This document shows positions 1-9,388 of a stretch of DNA of 64,000 nt, piece after piece. The first letter of the stretch is position 1, and every line of letters begins with the position of its first letter. The notes under the pieces are model-generated. The model saw only the letters and a list, made by a program, of their open reading frames with translations, did not search any database and was not told the DNA's origin. This DNA comes from Deltaproteobacteria bacterium (GTDB lineage Bacteria; Desulfobacterota; Binatia; UBA9968). Made by a program: the position numbers and the translations under genes. The stretch spans positions 1 through 64,000 of the forward strand of contig SHYW01000005.1 in the NCBI GenBank assembly GCA_009692615.1, in the 5' to 3' direction.

Positions 1-329
1 AACGACGCACACACTTGGCCTATATCGAACCAACTCCAACAAGGTGGGGTTCCGCTATGGCCAGGTTTCTAACTTACGACCTCAACCCAACGCACTACCC
101 TGACATAATCGCGTTGCTGTTAACATGACATATTGACGTTGCTACGACAGCACAATCGGTTTGCATTGTTCGCGTGTTTTCGGTGCTTCGTAAGGATCAT
201 CCACGAGGCGGCAGTCTTTTAGATCACAATGTTCTAAGAAGAAACTTTGGAAATAAGCGCCTGCCCAAGTCACCCTTCGATCGTCATCATAAACCAGGGC
301 TACCACCGGTCGCCCCTACCACAGAAAAA
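1..329. other. Intergenic stretch, no supported gene
   Basis: No reading frame here has a convincing start and protein-like composition. An open frame running rightward from about 174 lies mostly antisense to the deacetylase gene and looks like a shadow. No tRNA, hairpin terminator or repeat was recognised. Confidence 0.5.
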
Positions 330-1178
330 CTATTTTCCGTCGTAAAACTTCCGCGCCCAGGCGGCGATATCGCCGCGCCGGGCGAACCAAATGTCTTTGT
401 GATTTTTTGCGTAGGCGATAATTTTTTCAAACGTGTCGATGTAGGGAATCCGCGAACTCAGGTAGCCGTGGGTGATCACGTTCATCATCGTCGGGTCGCG
501 TTCGCCGATGTCGTAGCGGTAGTCGAACTCGTCTTTGAACTTGTCGAAAAATTCGTGGCGCGTGCCCTCTTCCTGCATGCGGTGATCGTTGATCGTGTAC
601 TGATGCGGGATCATGATCAGCGTCTTGGCGCCGATCTTGATCGGATAAGGCATCTCGTCGTCGTGATAATCGCAGTTGTACGTGAGCCCGGCTTCGAGAT
701 TAAGTTCCAGCGTGTTGTCGGTGGAACGCACGCCCGGCGACGACCAACCGGTGGGGCGCTCGCCGGTTAATTTCGCGATCGCTTCGACGGTTTTGAAAAT
801 ATTCTCGCGCTCCTGTTCGCGCGTCAACATGTAAAGATATTCGCCCTGGTCCCAGCCATGGGCGACCAACTCGTGGCCGCGCCCATGCGCGTACTTGACT
901 AACTCCGGCCAATACTCGCAGGTCAGTCCATTGATCGGCAAACTCACTTTCAAATCGTACTTGTCGCAAATATCGAGCAACCGCTTGACGCCGATCTTGC
1001 CGCCGAAGTCGCGAAAGGTTTCTGTCGAATAGTCGTGCTTGCACAGCGCATTGGCCGGCAGCGGCGATTGCAGCGCGCCGCCGCGCGACGGTTTGTTGCG
1101 GTCCCAGCATTCGAAGGCGATGCCGAGCACGAACGCCACGCGAGCGTTGTTGGGCCAGTGAAATTTTTGCTGCGCCAT
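330..1178 (-). CDS. Polysaccharide deacetylase family protein (PuuE/HpPgdA-like)
   Basis: A 282-residue cytoplasmic hydrolase of the NodB/polysaccharide deacetylase fold. It has no signal peptide. It shows the family features of the subgroup that includes allantoinase PuuE and Helicobacter PgdA: the DFGGKIG stretch near residue 58, the FECWD motif near 22 and ELVAHGWD near 103-110, where the histidine is a probable metal ligand. Members act on C-N bonds of small amides or cyclic imides as well as sugars, so the substrate cannot be named. The ATG at 1178 is chosen because GGAGG lies 8 nt upstream; an ATG six codons earlier lacks such a site. It diverges from the amidohydrolase at 1267, and the two may act on related amide substrates (inference). 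Confidence 0.85.
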   Translation of the reverse strand: MAQQKFHWPNNARVAFVLGIAFECWDRNKPSRGGALQSPLPANALCKHDYSTETFRDFGGKIGVKRLLDICDKYDLKVSLPINGLTCEYWPELVKYAHGRGHELVAHGWDQGEYLYMLTREQERENIFKTVEAIAKLTGERPTGWSSPGVRSTDNTLELNLEAGLTYNCDYHDDEMPYPIKIGAKTLIMIPHQYTINDHRMQEEGTRHEFFDKFKDEFDYRYDIGERDPTMMNVITHGYLSSRIPYIDTFEKIIAYAKNHKDIWFARRGDIAAWARKFYDGK

Positions 1179-1266
1179 TTTGCGATCCTCCGGCAAAAAC
1201 TATTGACTTCGAATAACGAAGCAACCTATAGCGTAAGGGGCAGGTTCTAACAAGGAGAAAGTCGCC

Positions 1267-2910
1267 ATGAAAACCCGTACGTTGCCCTATCCCAATTCGA
1301 TTCTATTCAACGGCAAGATCCGCACCTTCACCAGCGAAAGCGCCACATGCGAAGCGCTGGCGATCAGCGGATCGCGCATCGTCGCGGCGGGGAAGTTAGA
1401 GGACATTCGCCGCTTCGCCGGACCGGACACCGAGATGATCGATCTCAAGGGACACACGGCGATCCCCGGCTTGACCGACACCCATGTGCATCTTTCGGAA
1501 AAAGGCACGGCCGAGATGGAGCTAGTCGACTGCCGCGACTTTTATGTCGACGTCCATTCGGTGCCGGATATTTTACAACGGCTCGCCAACGCCGCGGCGA
1601 GCGCGCCCAAAGGTTCGTGGCTGGTCTCCCACGGCAGTCCCATGCAAGATTTTCGCATCGCCGATCATCGTTTTCCCGACCGCCACGATCTCGACCGTGC
1701 CGTGCCGGATCATCCGGTGTCGATCTCCTTCGGCGCCCACGTGACGATTGGCAACAGCCTGGCGCTGGCGGCAGCAAAAATTACCCGCGACACGCCGCAC
1801 CCGGCGGGAGGCCATATCAAACACGACGCGCAAACCGGCGAACCCACCGGGGAATTGCACGAGCGCGCCCAGCTGATACTCAGAAAAGTCGCGCCGGAAT
1901 TTAATTATTTGCAGTTGAAAGACGGCATCGTCTACGCGTTGAACCAATGCTTGCAGCGCGGCGTCACCACCGTGCACGACATCGTGCGCTACGCCGAACC
2001 GGTGCGGGCTTATCAAGAACTTTACAAAGAAGGCCGCATGCACGCTCGCGTCAGCATCCTGCCGCGAATTATTGAATCGATGATCGAAACCAAAAGTCTC
2101 ACCGAGTTGGGTCTCACCACCGGCTTCGGCAACGAGTGGCTGCGTATCGGCGGCGTCAAGATGAGCATCGACGGCGGCATCACCGGGCGCAACGCCTGCT
2201 TCCATGAGCCGTATGAGAACGACGAACATAACCACGGCATCATTAGAATCCAGCAAGACGAATTGAATCACACCGTGCAAGTTTGCCACGACGCCGGCCT
2301 GCGCTGCTGTGTGCACGCCATCGGCGACAAGGCTTTCGACATGGCGCTCGACGCCTATGAGAATGCCATCGAGCACTCGCCGCGCAAAGACCACCGCCAT
2401 CGTATCGAACACATGGGCAACTGGCTCGCCACGCCAAAATTAATCGGCCGCATGGTGCGCTCGGGCATCGTCGCGGTGCCCAACATCGCCTTCGCTTATT
2501 ACATCGGCGATGCGATTCTCGATTGCGTCGGCGAACGCCGGTTGACCAAAGCATTTCCGTTTCACACGCTGTTGAAAAACGGCGTGATCATGTCCGGCGG
2601 CTCCGACTCGCCGGGCTACTGGCCGGTGGACCCGCTGCGCGACATCGCCACCGCGGCGTCGCGCAAAATGCGTTGGGGCGAAGTGTGGATTCCCGAGGAA
2701 AAGATCACCGTCGCCCAAGCCTTCGCCATGCACACCACCACCGCGTCCTGGGTCGGCTTCGAAGAAAACGACAAGGGAACTTTGGAAGTCGGCAAGCTCG
2801 CCGACATCGCCGTGCTGGCGGAGGATCCGTTTGCAATCGCGCCGGAAAAAATCCGAGAACTAAACGTCGAGATGACAATGGTCGGCGGCGAAGTGAAGTA
2901 TCAAGCGTGA
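1267..2910 (+). CDS. Amidohydrolase family 3 protein (YtcJ-like)
   Basis: A 547-residue metal-dependent hydrolase of the amidohydrolase superfamily, YtcJ-type subgroup. Visible motifs in order: the N-terminal beta-sandwich strand with GHTAIPGLTDTHVHL (HxH metal site, residues 73-75), CVHAIGDKA near 350, HRHRIEHMGN near 377-386 and the C-terminal GSDSPGYWPVDPL near 444 carrying the catalytic Asp. All metal ligands expected of the family are present, so the enzyme should be active, probably in the cytoplasm as no signal peptide is seen. AAGGAG sits 8-9 nt before the ATG. The substrate is unknown; the family hydrolyses amides, carbamates and related bonds. Length is normal. Confidence 0.92.
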   Translation: MKTRTLPYPNSILFNGKIRTFTSESATCEALAISGSRIVAAGKLEDIRRFAGPDTEMIDLKGHTAIPGLTDTHVHLSEKGTAEMELVDCRDFYVDVHSVPDILQRLANAAASAPKGSWLVSHGSPMQDFRIADHRFPDRHDLDRAVPDHPVSISFGAHVTIGNSLALAAAKITRDTPHPAGGHIKHDAQTGEPTGELHERAQLILRKVAPEFNYLQLKDGIVYALNQCLQRGVTTVHDIVRYAEPVRAYQELYKEGRMHARVSILPRIIESMIETKSLTELGLTTGFGNEWLRIGGVKMSIDGGITGRNACFHEPYENDEHNHGIIRIQQDELNHTVQVCHDAGLRCCVHAIGDKAFDMALDAYENAIEHSPRKDHRHRIEHMGNWLATPKLIGRMVRSGIVAVPNIAFAYYIGDAILDCVGERRLTKAFPFHTLLKNGVIMSGGSDSPGYWPVDPLRDIATAASRKMRWGEVWIPEEKITVAQAFAMHTTTASWVGFEENDKGTLEVGKLADIAVLAEDPFAIAPEKIRELNVEMTMVGGEVKYQA

Positions 2911-2973
2911 ACGAAGCGAATAGACCCAAGCCGAAGGCGTCTCAACCCATCGACTTGAATCGGACTCTTCCTT

Positions 2974-3003
2974 CCGTCATACCGGCGCAGGCCGGTATCC
3001 AGG
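2974..3003. repeat. Palindromic intergenic repeat (CCGTCAT-ACCGGC type)
   Basis: An imperfect palindrome with ATACCGGC pairing with GCCGGTAT, preceded by CCGTC. The same core with small changes returns at 35021-35104, so this is a dispersed REP-like element. It could also act as a bidirectional terminator between the convergent genes on either side. Confidence 0.7.
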
Positions 3004-3061
3004 CTGGGGGATGGGTCTGGATTATCAAATTGCACAAACGCGAAGGATTTCCACCGACGCA

Positions 3062-3604
3062 TCAATTCATGCGGTCGACGGAAACGAAGGGGCGGTGCGC
3101 ATCGCGCTCCGAGGAGAGATTGATTTTCTTGCGTTGCTTGTAGACGTGGATGCACAGCTCTTCGATGGTCGCCGTGCCGCTGTTCTTACTGCTCTGCGGC
3201 CCCGCCGACATCGGCTCCCATTGCACCGTGATCGACTGAATTTTGTCCGACTGATCCTGCCACGAGACCCGCAAGAGCCGGCCATGCAACCGGTCGACAT
3301 AATTTCCCGCCAGGCGAAACACCTGGGATAGACTCAATAGATCCGGCGGCTCGACGAAAGGCTTGCGCTGCTCGCGCGCCACCGCGTCCATGCGGCGGAT
3401 TTCATCGAGCTGGTAAATTTTCTCGACATCCATCGCCATCGAAGTTCCCCGGTTCCAGGCCTGCACGACGAAAGCCTCACCATGGGTCTTTACTTCCACC
3501 GCCTTGAGGCTCAACGCTTGGAGCGCCTGGCCGATGCAACGAAGTATCGACGCATAGCGCATTTTCTTTTGCGCCACGGCTAGATTTACCGCGCCGGTTG
3601 TCAT
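3062..3604 (-). CDS. Hypothetical protein
   Basis: A 180-residue soluble protein that I do not recognise. It has no signal peptide or membrane segment. The middle part (residues 55-115) is charged and could be helical; the C-terminal part has alternating hydrophobic residues suggesting beta strands (IQSITVQWEP, EELCIHVYKQ). No catalytic motif is visible. The start is uncertain: no good ribosome site precedes the first ATG, and an ATG about 14 codons later is an alternative. It stands alone, convergent with the amidohydrolase at 1267. Confidence 0.6.
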   Translation of the reverse strand: MTTGAVNLAVAQKKMRYASILRCIGQALQALSLKAVEVKTHGEAFVVQAWNRGTSMAMDVEKIYQLDEIRRMDAVAREQRKPFVEPPDLLSLSQVFRLAGNYVDRLHGRLLRVSWQDQSDKIQSITVQWEPMSAGPQSSKNSGTATIEELCIHVYKQRKKINLSSERDAHRPFVSVDRMN

Positions 3605-3792
3605 GGCAAGAAGTTAGAGCAACGTCCATACCAGGCGGGGATGCGGTAGATTCGCAAGATGTCCGTGAATGTTTGAAGCGACTGCGCAATTTTGTCCGCC
3701 GCCGCGCCAAACTGGTCGGCGAGCGGTCAGGCTGGCGCGGGTTAAGCGGCCATTGTCGCAACTCTGAATGCGCCGACTGAAGGAGAAAATCG

Positions 3793-5325
3793 TTAGCGGA
3801 TCTTCATCTCCGCGGCCAAGATTTTTTCATCCGGCCGCGGTTTCCAAATTACATTGCGCACCACGCCGTAGTTCTCCGCCAGCGTGTAAAGCGGCACGAA
3901 GGGCACTTCGTCCATTAAGATACGTCCCGCTTGTTGGAGCAACGCAATGCGCTTTTTCGGATCGCCGGTTTTTTGTTCTTCGTCGATCAACTTGTCGAAC
4001 TCGGCGTTCTTGTACTGAATGCGCGGGCTCACACCGGAGCGAAAATACTGATCGTAAACCGTATCGGCATCGATAGCCGGCCGGCCGACGTAATAGAAGG
4101 GCAGCTTGCCGCCATTGACCCCTTCCTTGCCCCAGAAAATGACAAACTCTTGCGAGATCAATTCAGCTTTAACGCCCGCCTTGGCCAATTGATCGGCGAT
4201 CACTTGGCAAACTTCGCGCGCTTTCGGATAGCGGTCCGGCGAGAAATAGAGTTTCACTTCCAAGCCGTCGGTGAAGCCGGCCTTAACCAACAGCTCTTTG
4301 GCCTTCTTGGGATCGTAGGGATAGCGTTTGATCTTGGGATCGAAGCCGATGACGTTGGCACTCATCGGCCCGTTCATCACATAGCCGTTGCCTTCGTAGA
4401 TATGTTTAATGATCTGCGTCGGATCGACGGCGTAGTTGATCGCCTGGCGAACTAATTTGTTATCGAAGGGCTTGTGAGTATTGTTCATGGCGAGAAAATG
4501 CATGCGCAGACCTTCGACTTTTTCGGCGCGGACCTTGGCATGTTTGTCGAAGCGCGACAGCTCTTCGATCGGCACGTTGTTGATCAGATCGCCCTGGCCG
4601 GCCAACAAACCCGACACCCGGCCGGAATCTTCTTTCACTGTCTTGATGACAATTTCTTTAATGTCTTTTTTGCCGTTCCAATAGTCGTCGTTGCGGGTCA
4701 AAACCAAGTTGGCGCCGCGCTGCCAGCTGACATACTTATAGGGCCCGGTGCCGAGCGGATGTTGGTCCACTTGATCGCCGTACTTCTCGGCCGCCGCTTT
4801 GCTGATCATGTAGCGGTTGTAAAGCCGGTCGAGAAACACTGCGTTGGGCACTTCCGTGGTAAAAACCACGGTGTAATCGTCTGAAGCTTGGATCTCGGTA
4901 ACATCGCGAAAATTTTCCGCCTGCAAACTTTGCTTGTCGTTCTTGATCCGGTTAACCGAGTGAATTACATCCTTCGCGGTAAACGGGCTGCCGTCGTGGA
5001 AACGGACGTTCTTGCGCAGTTTGAATTCCCACTTCTTACCGTCGAACTTCCACGACTCGGCGAGCACGCCGAGATATTCTTTCTTAGCGTAATTGATTTC
5101 AATCAACGGCTCGATCATATGCTGCCAAATGCCGTAGTGCGGACTGGCGCTGATCGCGTAGGGATGCAGCGTGTCGAGTCCGACTGCGGCGAGCACCGTC
5201 AGCCGCTCGCGCGACGCCGCGTAGCTTGTGCGGACAATGCCATTGCCGAGCAACGTGCCCAGGCCGGCGAGTGCTACTTGTTTGAGAAAATCTCTGCGCT
5301 CGATGCCCTTAGTCTTTGAACTCAT
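3793..5325 (-). CDS. ABC transporter substrate-binding protein, family 5 (copy 1 of tandem)
   Basis: A 510-residue periplasmic binding protein of the DppA/OppA type (SBP_bac_5). The N-terminus holds a twin-arginine signal (ERRDFLKQ, Arg 10-11) followed by a hydrophobic stretch, so it is probably exported folded by Tat. Family features include the LAESWKFDG stretch and KLRKNVRFHDGSPFTAKDV, the typical opening of the ligand cleft. The ATG at 5325 has GGAGG 5 nt upstream and is preferred over one eight codons earlier. It is last in the operon and close to the next gene in length and sequence, so the two are tandem duplicates. Ligand is unknown: peptides, glycosides or other amphiphilic small molecules are possible. 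Confidence 0.93.
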   Translation of the reverse strand: MSSKTKGIERRDFLKQVALAGLGTLLGNGIVRTSYAASRERLTVLAAVGLDTLHPYAISASPHYGIWQHMIEPLIEINYAKKEYLGVLAESWKFDGKKWEFKLRKNVRFHDGSPFTAKDVIHSVNRIKNDKQSLQAENFRDVTEIQASDDYTVVFTTEVPNAVFLDRLYNRYMISKAAAEKYGDQVDQHPLGTGPYKYVSWQRGANLVLTRNDDYWNGKKDIKEIVIKTVKEDSGRVSGLLAGQGDLINNVPIEELSRFDKHAKVRAEKVEGLRMHFLAMNNTHKPFDNKLVRQAINYAVDPTQIIKHIYEGNGYVMNGPMSANVIGFDPKIKRYPYDPKKAKELLVKAGFTDGLEVKLYFSPDRYPKAREVCQVIADQLAKAGVKAELISQEFVIFWGKEGVNGGKLPFYYVGRPAIDADTVYDQYFRSGVSPRIQYKNAEFDKLIDEEQKTGDPKKRIALLQQAGRILMDEVPFVPLYTLAENYGVVRNVIWKPRPDEKILAAEMKIR

Positions 5326-5367
5326 TCGATCCTCCAAATTGACAACCATGCATGGCTCTCGCCGCCA

Positions 5368-6900
5368 TCAGCGAATTTTCATATCGAAGGCGAGAATTTT
5401 TTCTTCCGGGTGGGCTTTCCAGATCACGTTGCGCGCGACACCGTAGATTTCCGCCAAGGTGTACAAGGGGACTAACGCCGCCTCCTCCATGAGGATGCGG
5501 CCAATTTGTTGCAATAACGCGGCGCGTTTCTTCTGATCGCCGGTCTTTTGCTCCTCGTCAATCAGCCGGTCCACCTCGGCGTTTTGAAAACTGACTCGCT
5601 TGGTTCTGCCGGAGCGGTAATACTGATCGTAGACCGTGTCCGCGTCGATCGCCGGCCGGCCCACATAGTAAAAGGGAATTTTGCCGCCGTTGACCCCGTC
5701 CGAACCCCAGAAGATCGCGAACTCTTGCGAGACCAGCTCGGTTTTTACCCCGGCTTTGGCGAGTTGGTCGGCAATCACCTGGCATACCTCGCGCGCTTTT
5801 GGATAGCGATCGGGAGAAAAATAGAGCTTCACCTCCAAGCCGTTGGCAAAGCCGGCTTGAGTCAACAGCTCTTTGGCCTTCTTCGGATCGTACGCATAGC
5901 GCTTGGTCTTGGGATCGTAACCGATCACGTTGGCGCCGAGCGGCCCGTTCATCACATAACCATTGCCTTCATAGATATGCTTGATGACCACCGTCGGGTC
6001 GACGGCATGGTTGAACGCCTGGCGCACCAGCTTGTTGTCGAACGGCTTGTGCATGACGTTCATCGCTAAAAAATACATTCTCAGCCCTTCGACTTTTTCC
6101 GCGCGCACCCGCGGATGTTTATCCAAGCGGGCAATCTCCTCCACCGGGACATTGTTGACGACGTCGCCTTGCCCAGCGAGCAATCCGGCGAGCCGCGCCG
6201 CATCCTCGCCGACTTTTTTCAAGACGATTTCTTTGACGGCGGCCTTCGCTCCCCAGTAATCGTCGTTTCGCGTCATGACCAGATTGCCATCGCGCTGCCA
6301 GCTGACGAACTTGTAAGGTCCGGTGCCGATGGCGTGTTGATCGGCGTCCTCGCCATACTTCTCCGCCGCGCTCTTGCTCACCATAAACCGGTTTTGCAAT
6401 CGATCGAGAAAAACCGCGTTCGGCACAGTGGTTGTGAAGATCACGGTGTAATCGTTCACAGCTTGTACTTCCGTCAGGTCGTCGAAGTTCGATTTCTGCA
6501 AACTGCGCTTGTCATTTTTCGTTCGATTGACTGAATGGACGACATCGTGAGCGGTGAACGGCGCGCCGTTGTGAAAACGAATCCCTTTCCTGAGCTGAAA
6601 TACCCAAGTGTTTCCTTGGAACTTCCACGACTCGGCGAGCACGCCGTAATAATCTTTGCGGGCGTAGTTGATCTCCACCAGCGGCTCGATCATGTGTTGC
6701 CAGATGCCATACTGCGGCCCGGAACTATGAGCGTAAGGGTGAAGGGAGTCCAAACCGATGCTGCTGAGAATCATCAGCCGATCGCGCGATGCGGCGTAAC
6801 TCACTTTCGCCAGCGAACCGCCCAACGCCGCAGTCAAACCCAGCAACGCGCCCTGCTTCAAGAAATCGCGCCGAGCAATGGTTTTGTTGTTTGTCCGCAT
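5368..6900 (-). CDS. ABC transporter substrate-binding protein, family 5 (copy 2 of tandem)
   Basis: A second 510-residue DppA/OppA-type periplasmic binding protein, collinear with its downstream neighbour without obvious indels. It has the same Tat-type leader (ARRDFLKQ) and the same LAESWKFQG and FHNGAPFTAHDV signatures. Most differences between the copies are conservative, with long identical blocks in the C-terminal lobe (for example YFSPDRYPKAREV). Recent duplication with modest divergence suggests a shift in ligand range rather than a new role (inference). It is co-directional with the genes on both sides, within about 50 nt, so co-transcription is likely. Confidence 0.93.
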   Translation of the reverse strand: MRTNNKTIARRDFLKQGALLGLTAALGGSLAKVSYAASRDRLMILSSIGLDSLHPYAHSSGPQYGIWQHMIEPLVEINYARKDYYGVLAESWKFQGNTWVFQLRKGIRFHNGAPFTAHDVVHSVNRTKNDKRSLQKSNFDDLTEVQAVNDYTVIFTTTVPNAVFLDRLQNRFMVSKSAAEKYGEDADQHAIGTGPYKFVSWQRDGNLVMTRNDDYWGAKAAVKEIVLKKVGEDAARLAGLLAGQGDVVNNVPVEEIARLDKHPRVRAEKVEGLRMYFLAMNVMHKPFDNKLVRQAFNHAVDPTVVIKHIYEGNGYVMNGPLGANVIGYDPKTKRYAYDPKKAKELLTQAGFANGLEVKLYFSPDRYPKAREVCQVIADQLAKAGVKTELVSQEFAIFWGSDGVNGGKIPFYYVGRPAIDADTVYDQYYRSGRTKRVSFQNAEVDRLIDEEQKTGDQKKRAALLQQIGRILMEEAALVPLYTLAEIYGVARNVIWKAHPEEKILAFDMKIR

Positions 6901-6950
6901 GGAAGCTCCATTGACGCTGCTGCTAATTGACGCAACGCCGTCAGCCGTAG

Positions 6951-8489
6951 TTATTTTATACTCATGTCCCAGGCTTTGACTTTTTCATCGGCGCGCACTT
7001 TCCACGCCAGATTTTTCGCCGCGCCGTAGATATCGGCGAGATTGAACAGCGGAATGAACGGCGCCTCGTCCATGATGATCTTGCCGGCTTGCTGCAAAAG
7101 CTGCACGCGCTTCTTGTTATCCGGCGTTTTCTGCTGCTCCTCGATGATCTTGTCTAACTCAGGATTGCTATAACCGGTGCGCTTAGTCGTGCCGGTGCGA
7201 AAATACTGATCGTAAAGCGTATCGGCATCGGCCAAACCGCCTCGGCCAATGTAATAAAATGGCAGCTTGCCGCCGTTGACGCCTTGCTTGTCCCAGAACA
7301 AAGCCCACTCCTGGGAAATCAGTTCGACGCGAAAACCGCCCTTGACCATCTGCGCCGCCACCACCTGACAAACCTCGCGGTCTTTAGGATAACGGCCGGC
7401 GGAATAGTAGAGCTGAATATCGCAGCCATTGGCGAAGCCGGCTTGCGCCAACAGCTCTTTCGCTTTTTGCGGATTGTACGGATAGCGTTTCAACTTGGGA
7501 TCGGCGCCGAGCACGTTGGCGCCCACCGGACCGTTGCACGGATAACCGATGCCGTCGAAAATATTGCGGATGATCGACGGCGCATCGACGCTGTAGTTGG
7601 CCGCCTGGCGCACCAGCTTGTTGTCCCAAGGCTTGAAGGCAACGTTGATGGCGAGAAAAAACATCCGCAAGCCTTCCACCTGATCGATACGGACGCGCGG
7701 ATGTTTGCGCAGGCGCGCCACTTCATGGTCGGGTACGTTGTTGACAAAATCCGCCTGACCCGATTCCAAAGCCGCCAGCCGCGCGGTATCTTCCGTAACC
7801 TTTTTGAAAACGACATCTTTGATACTCGCCTTGCCGCCCCAATAGTCGTCGTTGCGGGTGAAGACGAGATTGCCGCCGCGCTGATAGCTGACGAATTTAT
7901 ACGGGCCGGTGCCGACCAGATTTTCGTACAGCTTATCGCCGTATTTTTCCCCGGCGACTTTGCTCAACATGAAACGGTTGTCGAGCCGATCGAGAAACAC
8001 CGCGTTGGGCTGTTTGGTGACGAAGATCACCGTCTGATCGTCGGGTGTCTGAATTTCCGTCACGTCTTTGAAGTTGGGCGCTTGCAGGCTGCCGCCTTTT
8101 TCGTCGCGGATTTTTTCGATGGAAAAGACCACGTCCTTGGAAGTGAACGGCGCGCCGTTATGAAACTTGATGCCCTTGCGCAATTTGAAGATCCATTTGT
8201 TGCCTTGAAATTGCCACGACTCGGCGAGCACCGGTAGGTAATCTTTACGCCCACCATCGTACTCGACCAGCGGTTCGATGACATGCTGCCAGTTGCCATA
8301 GATCGGGCTCGAGCTGTGATCGAAGGGATGGATCGAATCGGCGACACTGCTGTGATAAATCGTCACCCGATCGCGCGACGCAGCCTGCGCATCGAGCAAA
8401 TAATGCGGCCAGGCCGCGGCGCCGGCAGCCAAAGCCGCGCCCTGTTTTAGAAATGCGCGTCGGCTAATCGTTGCGTTCTTTCTTACCAT
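6951..8489 (-). CDS. ABC transporter substrate-binding protein, family 5 (copy 3 of tandem)
   Basis: A third family-5 periplasmic binding protein, 512 residues, with a canonical twin-arginine signal (SRRAFLKQ) and an Ala-rich hydrophobic segment ending near DAQAAS. It keeps the family cleft motifs (LAESWQFQG, FHNGAPFTSKDV) but is more distant from the two copies downstream than they are from each other, so it likely marks an older duplication. It lies directly after the DppC-type permease gene and before the other two binding proteins. It may be the original partner of the DppBC permeases (inference from gene order). Confidence 0.93.
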   Translation of the reverse strand: MVRKNATISRRAFLKQGAALAAGAAAWPHYLLDAQAASRDRVTIYHSSVADSIHPFDHSSSPIYGNWQHVIEPLVEYDGGRKDYLPVLAESWQFQGNKWIFKLRKGIKFHNGAPFTSKDVVFSIEKIRDEKGGSLQAPNFKDVTEIQTPDDQTVIFVTKQPNAVFLDRLDNRFMLSKVAGEKYGDKLYENLVGTGPYKFVSYQRGGNLVFTRNDDYWGGKASIKDVVFKKVTEDTARLAALESGQADFVNNVPDHEVARLRKHPRVRIDQVEGLRMFFLAINVAFKPWDNKLVRQAANYSVDAPSIIRNIFDGIGYPCNGPVGANVLGADPKLKRYPYNPQKAKELLAQAGFANGCDIQLYYSAGRYPKDREVCQVVAAQMVKGGFRVELISQEWALFWDKQGVNGGKLPFYYIGRGGLADADTLYDQYFRTGTTKRTGYSNPELDKIIEEQQKTPDNKKRVQLLQQAGKIIMDEAPFIPLFNLADIYGAAKNLAWKVRADEKVKAWDMSIK

Positions 8490-8548
8490 GCGATTACTCC
8501 TCGATCTGCAATTCTTAACTCTCTATCTCGAATCTCTGTCTCAAATCT

Positions 8549-9388
8549 CTATCTCTGTCTTCTTAACTTTGGATCGAAAATGTCGCGCAGGCCGTCGCCG
8601 AGCAAGTTGATGCCGAACACGGTGATAAAGATCGCCAAGCCGGGAAATATCGTCAACCACGGCGCGCGGTTAATATAACTGCGCCCTTCGGCGAGCATGG
8701 ATCCCCAGGTCGGAATATGCACCGGCACGCCGAGACCGAGAAAACTTAAGCTCGCTTCGGTGATGATCACGATCGCCATGCCGAAAGTCGCGATCACCGT
8801 GACGCTGGCGAAAGTGTTGGGCACGACGTGGCGAAACAGCACGTAAAAATCCTTGCCGCCCAACGCCTTGGCCGCGGTCACGAAGTCGCGCTCTTTGAGC
8901 GACAACACTTCGCCGCGCACCACGCGGCAATACTGCACCCAGCGGCTGAGCATCAGCGCCATGATCAGATTGCCGACGCCTTGGCCGAGAAATGCCATGA
9001 TCGCGATGGCGATCAGTAAAAATGGAAAGGCCAGAAAAATCTCTGACAGCTTGCCGACCAGTTCTTCCGTGGTGCCGCCGAAATAGCCGGCCACGGCGCC
9101 AAGAGTGCAGCCGACCAAGCCGGCAAAGATCACCGTCGCCGCGCCGACCAGTAAAGAAATCCGCGAACCATAGATGATCCGACTCAGCATGTCGCGGCCA
9201 AGATTGTCGGTGCCAAGTAAATACGCCGCCGACCCGTTCTCCGTCCAGCGCGGCGGCCGCAGGCGGTCTTCCAAAGTTTGCGCTTGAGGATCGCGCGGCG
9301 CCAACAGCGGCGCGGCGAGGCCGCAGAGCAACAAGACGGAGAGAATCGCTCCGCCCACCCAGATTTTAAGAAAACGCAGCGCCAGCAT
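8549..9388 (-). CDS. ABC transporter permease, DppC type
   Basis: An inner-membrane permease subunit of the peptide/nickel (DppC/OppC) type, about 280 residues, with an N-terminal hydrophobic helix, the extracellular loop LGTDNLGRDMLSR near residue 60 that is diagnostic for DppC, and five further membrane segments. The cytoplasmic coupling helix EAA-like region lies at DFVTAAKALGGKD. The start at 9388 is chosen because the upstream permease gene's TGA overlaps this ATG (TGATG), a typical translational coupling; an earlier in-frame ATG would overlap it by 28 nt. It pairs with the DppB-type gene. The ATPase subunits are not in this window. Confidence 0.92.
   Translation of the reverse strand: MLALRFLKIWVGGAILSVLLLCGLAAPLLAPRDPQAQTLEDRLRPPRWTENGSAAYLLGTDNLGRDMLSRIIYGSRISLLVGAATVIFAGLVGCTLGAVAGYFGGTTEELVGKLSEIFLAFPFLLIAIAIMAFLGQGVGNLIMALMLSRWVQYCRVVRGEVLSLKERDFVTAAKALGGKDFYVLFRHVVPNTFASVTVIATFGMAIVIITEASLSFLGLGVPVHIPTWGSMLAEGRSYINRAPWLTIFPGLAIFITVFGINLLGDGLRDIFDPKLRRQR

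Noticed and set aside
7284-8237. Long plus-strand reading frame opposite the third family-5 binding protein
   Set aside because: It is antisense to a well-supported gene and its translation is low in protein-like motifs; other binding-protein genes here show similar antisense frames as a result of codon bias.
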